DNA of 8,552 bases from Actinomycetes bacterium (GTDB lineage Bacteria; Actinomycetota; Acidimicrobiia; Acidimicrobiales; Bog-793). Position numbers and translations under genes: made by a program. Of the stretch, positions 1-5,844 are shown piece after piece. The notes beneath the pieces were generated by a model, which saw only the letters and a list, made by a program, of their open reading frames with translations, made no database searches and was not told where the DNA came from. The stretch covers positions 1-8,552 of the forward strand of contig JAKACF010000119.1 of assembly GCA_021821585.1 (NCBI GenBank), in the 5' to 3' direction. Each line of letters starts with the position of its first letter. Position 1 is the first letter of the stretch.

Positions 1-402
1 GTGTGCCGCCCGGAGGGCATCGAGGACCTCGAGACCGATCGAGCGGGCGTGGCCGGGCTCGACCCGGCCCCTCGAGATGAGGCGGTGCAGCGTCTCGCCC
101 TCGACGAGCTCCATCACGATGAAGGCCTTCGAGTCGTCCTCTCCGGCGTCGTAGACGGCGACGACGTGCGGGTGCGAGACGTGTGCCGCCGCCCTGGCCT
201 CCTCCTCGAAGCGGGCCCTCACGACGGGATCGTGCGAGTACCTGCTCCGCAGCACCTTGAGCGCCACCGGGCGCGCCAGGCGCTCGTCCCGGGCCCGGTA
301 GACCTCGGCCATCCCGCCCAGTCCGATCAGCTGCTGGACCACGTACCGGTCGGCCAACAGCTGCCCGGCTCTCAACTGGCCGCGCGCGTTGTCAGGGCTC
401 AC
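1..402 (-). CDS. Serine/threonine protein kinase, PknB-like, N-terminal part (cut by window edge)
   Basis: Only the first 134 codons, the N-lobe of a bacterial Hanks-type kinase, are in the window. The reading frame stays open to base 1. I translated it from the minus strand. The glycine-rich loop IGLGGMAEVY is at residues 26-35, the ATP-binding lysine in VALKVL is Lys49, and the alpha-C glutamate in RFEEEAR is about Glu68. A hinge-like IVMELVEGETL is near residues 96-106. The last visible residues, DALRAAH, normally precede the HRDIKP catalytic loop, which lies outside. The GTG start at 402 is preceded by AAGGAA ten bases upstream, and no membrane segment precedes the kinase domain. It probably phosphorylates Ser/Thr on cytoplasmic proteins. 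Any C-terminal transmembrane or sensor part (PASTA, for example) cannot be seen. The family is certain; the substrate is unknown. Confidence 0.93.
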   Translation of the reverse strand, partial: MSPDNARGQLRAGQLLADRYVVQQLIGLGGMAEVYRARDERLARPVALKVLRSRYSHDPVVRARFEEEARAAAHVSHPHVVAVYDAGEDDSKAFIVMELVEGETLHRLISRGRVEPGHARSIGLEVLDALRAAH

Positions 403-412
403 CTACGTCTCG

Positions 413-418
413 TTCCTT
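413..418 (-). promoter_or_regulatory. Ribosome binding site of the kinase gene
   Basis: On the minus strand AAGGAA lies 10 nt upstream of the GTG at 402. This supports that GTG as the start. The spacing is slightly long for a Shine-Dalgarno site. Confidence 0.5.
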
Positions 419-503
419 CGCGCGAGCGGGGTGTCATACGTCGCCTGTGTGGCATACCCGCCGCCTCACAACGGTATACGGGCGGGCCGCCCCCGGCGTG
501 GCG

Positions 504-920
504 CTACTCCTCGGGCGGCGGCCGCCGCAGGCGCTTTCGCGCCGACTGGCGCCGCTTGTCCTCGAGGCGCGCTTCGACGGCAGAGCGCCCGGGTCTCGTC
601 GGCCGCCGTGTCGCCGGGCGGCGCGAAGCCGCCTCGAGGCGGACCGCCAGCCGGCGGGCCGCCTCCGCCCGGTTGGCCCGCTGGGAGCGCTCGCTCGCCG
701 CCACGATCCGGACCTCGTCGCCGAGCCGCTCGCGGACGCGGGCCACGGCCTCCGGGGGGCCCTCCAGCTCGCGGAGGTCGCAGAGGAGCTCCACCCTCGT
801 GTCGGCGGTGTTGACGTGCTGGCCCCCCGGGCCGCTCGAGCGGGAGAAGCGCCAGGCGAGGGCGCGGGCGGGCAGGCGCAGGCCGGAGGCGGTGACGAGG
901 CCGTCACTCCGCTCGGACAT
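504..920 (-). CDS. arfB: ArfB/YaeJ-type peptidyl-tRNA hydrolase (ribosome rescue)
   Basis: A 138-residue protein, the usual length for ArfB (about 140). It contains the class-I release-factor signature SSGPGGQHVNT at residues 28-38, with the catalytic GGQ at 32-34. This is followed by a compact RF-1-like domain and a lysine/arginine-rich C-terminal tail (about residues 104-134). In ArfB the GGQ loop hydrolyses peptidyl-tRNA on stalled ribosomes lacking a stop codon, while the basic tail enters the empty mRNA channel. No codon-recognition domain is present, which separates it from RF1/RF2. The ATG at 920 is the only convenient start. No strong Shine-Dalgarno site is visible, only a G-run about 8 nt upstream. 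It lies between the kinase gene (101-nt gap) and the LLM oxidoreductase (180-nt gap), so it is probably its own unit or weakly read through. TAG stop at 504-506. Confidence 0.93.
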   Translation of the reverse strand: MSERSDGLVTASGLRLPARALAWRFSRSSGPGGQHVNTADTRVELLCDLRELEGPPEAVARVRERLGDEVRIVAASERSQRANRAEAARRLAVRLEAASRRPATRRPTRPGRSAVEARLEDKRRQSARKRLRRPPPEE

Positions 921-1056
921 GGGCCCCCGTGCCGGGCTCTCGGTGCCCGAGCCCTCGAGCCGGCCGGGTAGGGACGATCACCGGGGCAGGATATCGGCGG
1001 CGGCGGGCGGTGCTCGTGCTCAGGCTTGGCGGGTGGTGCTCACGCGGAGCCCGGAC

Positions 1057-1093
1057 CCCGCCGCGGGGCGGGTTTCGGGGCGCGGGCCGCGCC
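1057..1093 (-). terminator. Two GC-rich hairpins downstream of the LLM oxidoreductase gene
   Basis: Just after the TGA at 1101-1103 (minus-strand direction) are two short perfect stems. One pairs 1079-1084 with 1088-1093 (6 bp, 3-nt loop). The other pairs 1057-1062 with 1067-1072 (6 bp, 4-nt loop). There is no T-run, as is common in high-GC actinobacterial terminators. Stems this short also arise by chance in such GC-rich DNA, so confidence is low. The rest of the 921-1100 gap holds no coding sequence that I can support. Confidence 0.35.
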
Positions 1094-1100
1094 GGCGGTG

Positions 1101-1973
1101 TCAGAGATCGGCGACCTCGGGGATCACCTCGCTGCCGAGGATCTCGAGGGGGTGCAGGCTCGAGACGTCGCGGACGCTCCCGTGGGCGACGCTGAAGCCG
1201 AGCTCGGCGAGCGAGCCGAGCGAGTCGACGATCGCCTTGGCCTGCTCGCCGTTCGGTCCGACGTCGAAGCTGAACGTCACCGTCTTCTCGATCTCGTCGT
1301 AGTCCCGTCCGGCCTCCTCGCAGTGCTGCCGCAAGACCTCGAGCTTGCGGGCGAGGTCGGGGCCGTGGAAGAGGTTGCAGGCGTCGGCGTACCTCGCGAC
1401 CAGGCGGAGGGTCTTCTTCTCGCCGGATCCGCCGACGAGGATGCGGGGACGGGGGCTCGAGAGTGGCGCCGGGCGGTTCAGGGTCCGCCCGAGGCGGTAG
1501 TGGGTGCCCTGGAAGGCGCCGTCGCGTCCCTCGAACATCTGCCGGCAGATCTGCAGCGCCTCCTCGAGGCGCTCGAAGCGCTCGGCCGTCGGGGGGAACG
1601 GGAGACCGAGGCCGCGGGCCTCCGCCTCGTTCCAGGCGGCGCCGATGCCGAGCATCGCCCTCCCGCCCGAGAGCACGTCGAGGGTCGTCACCTGCTTGGC
1701 GAGCATGCCCGGCGGCCGGTAGACGACGCCGGTGACGAGCGTCAGGAGGGTGATCCTCGAGGTCCGGGCGGCGAGGTAGCCGAGGGTGGTGTAGGCCTCG
1801 AGCATCTCGTTCTCGGCGGGGCCCGCCATCGGGATCTGCCAGAGGTGGTCCATCACCGAGAGCCGGTCGAAGCCCACCTCCTCTGCCGTCGCCGCGATGA
1901 CCGAGAGGTCGCGGGCGAGATAGGCGGGGCCGTCTGGATAGGTGAAGTTCGGGAGATGGAGTCCGAGTCGCAC
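1101..1973 (-). CDS. LLM-class F420-dependent oxidoreductase (Rv1855c-like family)
   Basis: A 290-residue luciferase-like (beta/alpha)8 barrel protein. The N-terminus MRLGLHLPNF and VMDHLWQIP (about 40-48) are typical strands of the family. The stretch from LVTGVVYRPPGMLAKQVTTL (79-98) through LSGGRAMLGIGAAWNEAE (101-118) is the conserved core. ILVGGSGEKKTLRLVARYAD (178-197) forms the cofactor phosphate-binding region. From memory, the overall pattern matches the actinobacterial group containing Mycobacterium tuberculosis Rv1855c (annotated as probable F420-dependent). Such enzymes move hydride between F420H2 (or FMNH2) and an organic substrate, which cannot be named here. The start is GTG at 1973 and lacks a clear Shine-Dalgarno site. 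It lies only 9 nt after the stop of the MFS gene, so translational coupling and co-transcription are likely. The pairing suggests a substrate that is both exported or imported and reduced or oxidised, but this is inference. Confidence 0.9.
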   Translation of the reverse strand: MRLGLHLPNFTYPDGPAYLARDLSVIAATAEEVGFDRLSVMDHLWQIPMAGPAENEMLEAYTTLGYLAARTSRITLLTLVTGVVYRPPGMLAKQVTTLDVLSGGRAMLGIGAAWNEAEARGLGLPFPPTAERFERLEEALQICRQMFEGRDGAFQGTHYRLGRTLNRPAPLSSPRPRILVGGSGEKKTLRLVARYADACNLFHGPDLARKLEVLRQHCEEAGRDYDEIEKTVTFSFDVGPNGEQAKAIVDSLGSLAELGFSVAHGSVRDVSSLHPLEILGSEVIPEVADL

Positions 1974-1982
1974 GCTGCCGTT

Positions 1983-3599
1983 CTACCGGACCGGGGCGAG
2001 GGCGTCGGGCTCGCCCGCCGGGACGGGGCTGTCGAGCGCGGAGGTCCCCCGCTTCCGGCCGAGCAGGCCGGCCGCGCAGACGGTGGCGGCGACGGCGGCG
2101 GCCGCCCCGACGAGGTAGGCGTCGTGGAACGAGCCGAGCAAGAGCCGTCCGTGCGCGTGCCCGGCCGCTCCCGCCTGCACGGTCTGGAGCACCTGGATGC
2201 CGGCGACGGTGCCGAGCTGGCTCACGAGCTGCTGGGCGGAGCTCGCCACGCCGAGGTCCCGGTTTCCGACCGAGTTGGCGACGCTCGCCGCCACGGCCGG
2301 TGCGGACAGGCCGAGAGCCAGGCCCGACAGGCCGAGGGCCACGATGACGAGCCCGACCCCGGAGGCGGGCGAGACCCCGGCGAAGGCGAGCATGGAGCCG
2401 GTGAGGACGACCCCGCCGACCACGGCGGTCGGGCGGTTTCCCACCCGTGAGGCGAGGTAGCCGGCACCCGGGGCCACGAGGGAGAAGACGAGCGGTCGGG
2501 CGATGACGGTGAGCCCGGTCGTCTCGGTGTTGAAGCGGTAGACCCGTTCGAGCAGCAGCGGGGTGAGGATGAACCCGCCCATGTAGGTGAAGTTGGCCGC
2601 CAGCTGGTTGCCGATGGCGAAGGAGAAGTTCGGTCGCCGGAGCAGGTGCAGGGGCAGGAGGGGCTGGCTGGCCCGGCGTTCGGCGCGGACGAACAGCCCG
2701 AGTCCGACCGGCACGACGGCGAAGGAGCCGACCACGAGCGGTGACGCCCATCCCGACGAGGGGCCCTCGTTCAACCCGAGCAGGAGGCCGAGGCTCGCCA
2801 CGGTGACGGCGGCGGCGCCCGCCCAGTCGAACGAGCCGGACCTGCCCCGCTCGGTCTCGGGGAGCACGCCGAGTCCCCACGCGAGCGCTGCCACGACGAG
2901 CAGCGCCTGGGCGACGAACAGCGAGCGCCAGCCGAAGTGCTGGATGAGGACGCCGCCGAGGACGACGCCGACGACCGGCCCGCCCGCACCGACGAGCGAC
3001 CACCAGCCCATCGCCTTCACCCGGTCCTCGTGACGGAAGGCGCGGAAGATGAGGGCCATCGAGGCCGAGCCGGTGGCCGCTCCCACCACGCCCGACAGGG
3101 CCCTCGCGAGGATGAGCAGGCCGAGCGAGGGCGCCAGGGCCGTCCCGAGGGCCGAGAGGGCGCTCAGCCCCGTGCCGGCGAGGTAGACGCGCCGGTGACC
3201 GAGGCGGTCGCCGACCCGTCCGAGCGCCGGGGCGGCGACACCGAAGCACAGCAGCGGCGCCGTCACGACCCAGGTGACCGAGTTGGCGCTCGTGTGGAAG
3301 CCGTGCGCCACCCGGCCGATGGCGACGGCGAAGATCGTGAGGGTGACGTTGACCGCGAACAGGCCGGCGAGAACGCTCCAGAGGACCGACCACCGGCCCG
3401 GGCTCCGCCCGCCCGGCTGGGGGGAGCCGAAGGCGGCGAGCGGGCCGAGAGCGCGCTGGCGGAGCCGGGGGACCGACGCCCAGGGGACGACCCCCTCCTC
3501 GCCCGCCGAGGCGGCGACCGCGAACGAGTCGGGCCCCTCGTCCTCTTCCTCGTCTGACATGTCGGCCTGCCCCCGCGACGGCGTCTCTTCTTCTGTCAC
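1983..3599 (-). CDS. MFS transporter, DHA2 (EmrB/QacA) family, 14 TM segments
   Basis: A 538-residue membrane protein with about 14 hydrophobic segments, roughly from residue 70 to 513. Motif A, GRVGDRLGHRR, is at 127-137 after TM2. Antiporter motif C is in GAGGPVVGVVLGGVLIQ at 204-220, followed by HFGWRSLFV, as in drug:H+ antiporters of the DHA2 group. These normally export toxic compounds by proton antiport at the cytoplasmic membrane. The first 70 residues are a hydrophilic, acidic, low-complexity extension (DEEEDEGPD) that most relatives lack. The start is uncertain. The longest frame begins with GTG at 3599 without a clear Shine-Dalgarno site. An ATG at 3560 (residue 14) has a G-rich stretch (GGGGGCAGG) about 5 nt upstream and may be the true start. 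The stop is 9 nt before the LLM gene, so the two form an operon. Substrate unknown. Confidence 0.9.
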   Translation of the reverse strand: MTEEETPSRGQADMSDEEEDEGPDSFAVAASAGEEGVVPWASVPRLRQRALGPLAAFGSPQPGGRSPGRWSVLWSVLAGLFAVNVTLTIFAVAIGRVAHGFHTSANSVTWVVTAPLLCFGVAAPALGRVGDRLGHRRVYLAGTGLSALSALGTALAPSLGLLILARALSGVVGAATGSASMALIFRAFRHEDRVKAMGWWSLVGAGGPVVGVVLGGVLIQHFGWRSLFVAQALLVVAALAWGLGVLPETERGRSGSFDWAGAAAVTVASLGLLLGLNEGPSSGWASPLVVGSFAVVPVGLGLFVRAERRASQPLLPLHLLRRPNFSFAIGNQLAANFTYMGGFILTPLLLERVYRFNTETTGLTVIARPLVFSLVAPGAGYLASRVGNRPTAVVGGVVLTGSMLAFAGVSPASGVGLVIVALGLSGLALGLSAPAVAASVANSVGNRDLGVASSAQQLVSQLGTVAGIQVLQTVQAGAAGHAHGRLLLGSFHDAYLVGAAAAVAATVCAAGLLGRKRGTSALDSPVPAGEPDALAPVR

Positions 3600-3612
3600 C
3601 CCGAGTGTCTCA

Positions 3613-3640
3613 TGCGAAGGCGTGAAGGCGCGCCTTCGCA
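3613..3640 (-). terminator. Strong hairpin between the aminotransferase and MFS genes
   Basis: TGCGAAGGCG at 3613-3622 pairs perfectly with CGCCTTCGCA at 3631-3640, a 10-bp stem with an 8-nt loop. It begins about 14 nt after the aminotransferase stop codon. It lacks a T-run but is stable enough to act as an actinobacterial-type terminator, which would separate the aminotransferase/regulator unit from the MFS/LLM unit. A second overlapping 14-bp palindrome (GAAGGCGCGCCTTC, 3624-3637) offers an alternative fold. Confidence 0.6.
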
Positions 3641-3653
3641 GGGGCAGATCCGG

Positions 3654-5081
3654 TCAGAGCTTGTTCCAGGTCTCCTCGAGCACGGAGCGAAGGATGGACT
3701 CGATCTCGTCGAACTGCTCCTGGCCGCAGATGAGCGGCGGCGCGAGCTGGATGACCGGGTCTCCCCGGTCGTCCGCCCGGCAGATGAGGCCGGCGTCGAA
3801 CAGGGCGGGGGAGAGGAAGCCACGGAGCAGCCGGTCCGCCTCCTCGCCCTCGAAGGTCTCCTTGGTCTGCTTGTCCTTCACGAGCTCGATGCCGTAGAAG
3901 TAGCCGGCTCCCCGGACCTCTCCGACCATCGGCAGGTCGGTGAGCCTCTCGAGGGTCGAGCGGAAGGCGTCCTCGTTCTTGCGGACGTGCTCGAGGATCC
4001 CCTCACGCTCGAACAGGTCGAGGTTGGCGAGGGCGACGGCGGAGGAGACGGGGTGCCCGCCGAAGGTGATGCCGTGGGCGAAGCTCGTCGAGCCCTTCAA
4101 GAACGGCTCCATCAGCCGGTCCTGGGCGATCATCGCCCCGATCGGCGAGTAGCCGCTCGTCATGCCCTTGGCGCAGGTGATGATGTCCGGCTCGTAGCCG
4201 TACCGGTTGCAGGCGAACATCTCGCCGAGACGTCCGAAGGCGCAGATCACCTCGTCGGAGACCATGAGGACTCCGTGACGGTCGCAGATCTCGCGCACAC
4301 GCTCGAGGTAGCCCTCGGGCGGCGGGAAGCAGCCGCCGGAGTTCTGGACGGGCTCCACGTAGACGGCGGCCACCGTCTCGGGGCCCTCGAACTCGATCAC
4401 CTGCTCGATCGAGTCGGCGCACCGCAGCGTGCAGTGGTCGAGGTTGGAGCAGTCGAGGCACCGGTAGCGGTTGGTGTTCATCGCCTTGCGGGCGCCGGGG
4501 ACGAGCGGCTCGAACGGCTGGCGGGCCTCGGGGATGCCCGTGATCGAGAGGGCGCCGAGGGTCGTGCCGTGGTAGGCGATCGAGCGGCTGATGACCTTGT
4601 AGCGGGAGGGCTCGCCGATCGTCTTGAAGTACTGGCGGGCGAGCTTCCAGGCCGACTCGACCGCCTCGCTGCCGCCGGTGGTGAAGAAGACCCGGTTCAG
4701 CTCACCCGGCGTGTAGCCGCTCAGGCGCTCGGCGAGCTCGACGCTGGCGGGGTGGGCGTAGGACCACAGCGGGAAGTAGGCGAGCTTCTCGGCCTGGGCC
4801 CTCGCCGCCTCGGCGAGCTCGGCCCGGCCGTGGCCGACCTGGACGACGAAGAGGCCGGAGAGCCCGTCGAGGTAGCGCTTGCCCCTGGCGTCGTAGACGT
4901 AGGCACCCTCGCCACGCTCGATGATCGGGATCTCGTGGCCCTCGCGGTAGCTGCCCATCTGGCTGAAGTGGAGCCAGAGGTGCTCGCGGGCCTCCTTGTT
5001 CAGCTCGTCGTGACGACCGCTGCCTCCCCCCGAGGCGAGTGGCTGGTCCTCGATCTGGTTGCCGGTCTGCTCAGTCATCAT
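3654..5081 (-). CDS. Class-III PLP aminotransferase (omega-amine/putrescine:pyruvate type)
   Basis: A 475-residue fold-type-I PLP enzyme of full length. FFTTGGSEAVESAWKLA (132-148) gives the phosphate-binding GGS at 136-138. AYHGTTLGALS (169-179) carries the ring-stacking Tyr170. VEPVQNSGG has Glu243, SDEVICAFGRLG has Asp276 (pyridine nitrogen) and ITCAKGMTSGY has the Schiff-base Lys305 (codon 4167-4169). The sequence style (YLDGLSGLFVVQVGHGR, AYFPLWSYAHP) matches actinobacterial omega-aminotransferases often annotated as 'aspartate aminotransferase family'. Their substrates include putrescine, other diamines, beta-alanine or taurine with pyruvate. A cysteine-rich segment at residues 206-222 (Cys208, 211, 217, 221) stands out. 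Two ATGs occur in tandem. AGAAGGA directly abuts the first, so the second (5078) may be used. It follows the Lrp/AsnC gene by 35 nt, probably in the same transcript. The physiological substrate is inferred. Confidence 0.92.
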   Translation of the reverse strand: MMTEQTGNQIEDQPLASGGGSGRHDELNKEAREHLWLHFSQMGSYREGHEIPIIERGEGAYVYDARGKRYLDGLSGLFVVQVGHGRAELAEAARAQAEKLAYFPLWSYAHPASVELAERLSGYTPGELNRVFFTTGGSEAVESAWKLARQYFKTIGEPSRYKVISRSIAYHGTTLGALSITGIPEARQPFEPLVPGARKAMNTNRYRCLDCSNLDHCTLRCADSIEQVIEFEGPETVAAVYVEPVQNSGGCFPPPEGYLERVREICDRHGVLMVSDEVICAFGRLGEMFACNRYGYEPDIITCAKGMTSGYSPIGAMIAQDRLMEPFLKGSTSFAHGITFGGHPVSSAVALANLDLFEREGILEHVRKNEDAFRSTLERLTDLPMVGEVRGAGYFYGIELVKDKQTKETFEGEEADRLLRGFLSPALFDAGLICRADDRGDPVIQLAPPLICGQEQFDEIESILRSVLEETWNKL

Positions 5082-5116
5082 TCCTTCTTGTTGGTTCGTC
5101 GGTGAGCCGGGGGGTC

Positions 5117-5647
5117 TCAGCGCGTGCCCCAGGCGTAGGTCTGCTTCACGAGGCGCAGGTAGACGAAGGTCTCGGTGTCGCGGACGCCCTCGATCGTCCG
5201 GATCGACTCGTCGAGGAGGCGGAGCAGGTGCTCGTCGTCCTCGCAGACGAGCTCGATCAACAGGTCGAAGGAGCCGGCGCAGAGCACGACATACTCCAGC
5301 TCCGCCAGGTTCGAGAGCTGCTCGGCGATGGCCCGGAGGTCCCCCTGGGCCTTGATGCCCACCATCGCCTGGCGGGAGAAGCCGACCGTCATCGGATCGG
5401 TCACCGCCACGATCTGCATGACCCCCTCGTCGAGGAGGCGCTTCACCCGCTGGCGGACGGCGGCCTCCGAGAGGCCGACATCCTGGGCGAGGGCGGCATA
5501 GGAGCGCCGGCCGTCGTGCTGGAGCGCCTCGACGAGCTGGCGGGAGACGTCGTCCAAGGGGACGGCGGCGCGCGCCTTGCGGGTCCCCGGGGAGCTCCCG
5601 TTGCCCAGGTGGAGTCGAGCGCCGCTCGAGCTGTTGCCGCCTGCCAT
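5117..5647 (-). CDS. Lrp/AsnC-family transcriptional regulator
   Basis: A 176-residue protein with the two-part Lrp/AsnC layout. Residues 30-80 form an HTH domain (LDDVSRQLVEALQHDGR, then YAALAQDVGLSEAAVRQRVKRLLDEGVM). Residues 95-170 form the RAM ligand-binding/oligomerisation domain (AMVGIKAQGDLRAIAEQL, VVLCAGSFDLLIELV, then VRDTETFVYLRLVKQTYAW). Such proteins bind amino acids or related amines and act as dimers, octamers or larger rings on phased DNA sites. About 29 residues of Gly/Ser/Arg-rich sequence precede the HTH, so the protein is longer than the usual 150. The true start could be later, though no better ATG lies before the HTH. The ATG at 5647 has only a weak Shine-Dalgarno site. 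It is divergent from gabT across 197 nt and upstream of an aminotransferase. It most likely controls both, and itself, in response to an amine or amino acid. Confidence 0.92.
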   Translation of the reverse strand: MAGGNSSSGARLHLGNGSSPGTRKARAAVPLDDVSRQLVEALQHDGRRSYAALAQDVGLSEAAVRQRVKRLLDEGVMQIVAVTDPMTVGFSRQAMVGIKAQGDLRAIAEQLSNLAELEYVVLCAGSFDLLIELVCEDDEHLLRLLDESIRTIEGVRDTETFVYLRLVKQTYAWGTR

Positions 5648-5727
5648 TCCCGGAGTCCGCTCCCTTTCCTCGTCAGGTCGGTGTTTCCTACACTGAGCCG
5701 CGTCGCTCGGCTACGAGCCGGGTTCCG

Positions 5728-5758
5728 CTCATTGTCACATCGCCGCACCTCATTGTCA
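5728..5758. repeat. 10-bp direct repeat with 21-bp period, candidate operator
   Basis: CTCATTGTCA occurs at 5728-5737 and again at 5749-5758, exactly 21 bp apart (two helical turns, same DNA face). Both copies overlap predicted promoter elements, so a protein bound here could control both directions. The Lrp/AsnC regulator encoded next door is the natural candidate. Binding is not shown by sequence alone, and part of the repetition reflects promoter hexamers. Confidence 0.5.
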
Positions 5759-5759
5759 A
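5731..5759 (-). promoter_or_regulatory. Sigma-70-like promoter for the Lrp/AsnC gene
   Basis: On the minus strand a perfect -35 hexamer TTGACA (5754-5759) is followed after 17 bp by GACAAT (5731-5736), with an extended -10 TG two bases before it. Transcription would begin near 5724, leaving a leader of about 77 nt before the ATG at 5647. The -10 lacks the first consensus T, so confidence is moderate. Confidence 0.5.
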
Positions 5760-5781
5760 TGGAATCCGTAGTCACTAGGCT
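5753..5781 (+). promoter_or_regulatory. Sigma-70-like promoter for gabT
   Basis: TTGTCA (5753-5758) is one mismatch from the -35 consensus. TAGGCT (5776-5781) fits the actinobacterial TANNNT -10, and the spacer is exactly 17 bp. Transcription would begin near 5788, with a 5' leader of about 57 nt before the GTG at 5845. Its -35 physically overlaps the -35 of the opposite promoter. Confidence 0.6.
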
Positions 5782-5830
5782 GGAAGACAACCGATTCCGA
5801 GGAATTCCGGGACTTTCGAGACGTTCACGA

Positions 5831-5838
5831 GGAAGGAG
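5831..5838 (+). promoter_or_regulatory. Ribosome binding site of gabT
   Basis: GGAAGGAG lies 6 nt upstream of the GTG at 5845. This near-ideal Shine-Dalgarno site fixes the GTG as the start codon. Confidence 0.85.
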
Positions 5839-5844
5839 CAGTCC

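Noticed and set aside
430..480. Repeated CATAC-containing stretch upstream of the kinase as an operator
   Set aside because: The similarity is limited to a few bases with no symmetric arrangement, and no convincing promoter hexamers lie beside it.
988..993. TATCCT on the minus strand as a -10 box for arfB
   Set aside because: It fits TANNNT and would give a leader of about 60 nt, but no acceptable -35 or extended -10 accompanies it. It is too weak to list as a promoter.
1..1302. Long plus-strand open frame of 433 codons across the kinase, arfB and LLM genes
   Set aside because: It is antisense to three recognisable genes, its translation is Arg/Pro-rich with no family motifs, and it crosses the gene boundaries. 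Frames of this kind are expected in very GC-rich DNA.
904..3393. 829-codon minus-strand open frame overlapping the MFS and LLM genes
   Set aside because: Its composition is dominated by Arg, Pro, Gly and Ala with no domain. The MFS and LLM proteins in the alternative frame have complete, family-typical sequences.
3612..5105. 497-codon plus-strand open frame opposite the aminotransferase
   Set aside because: It mirrors the codon bias of the aminotransferase (Gly/Glu/Leu/Val/Arg-rich), shows no motifs and ends just past the gene it opposes.
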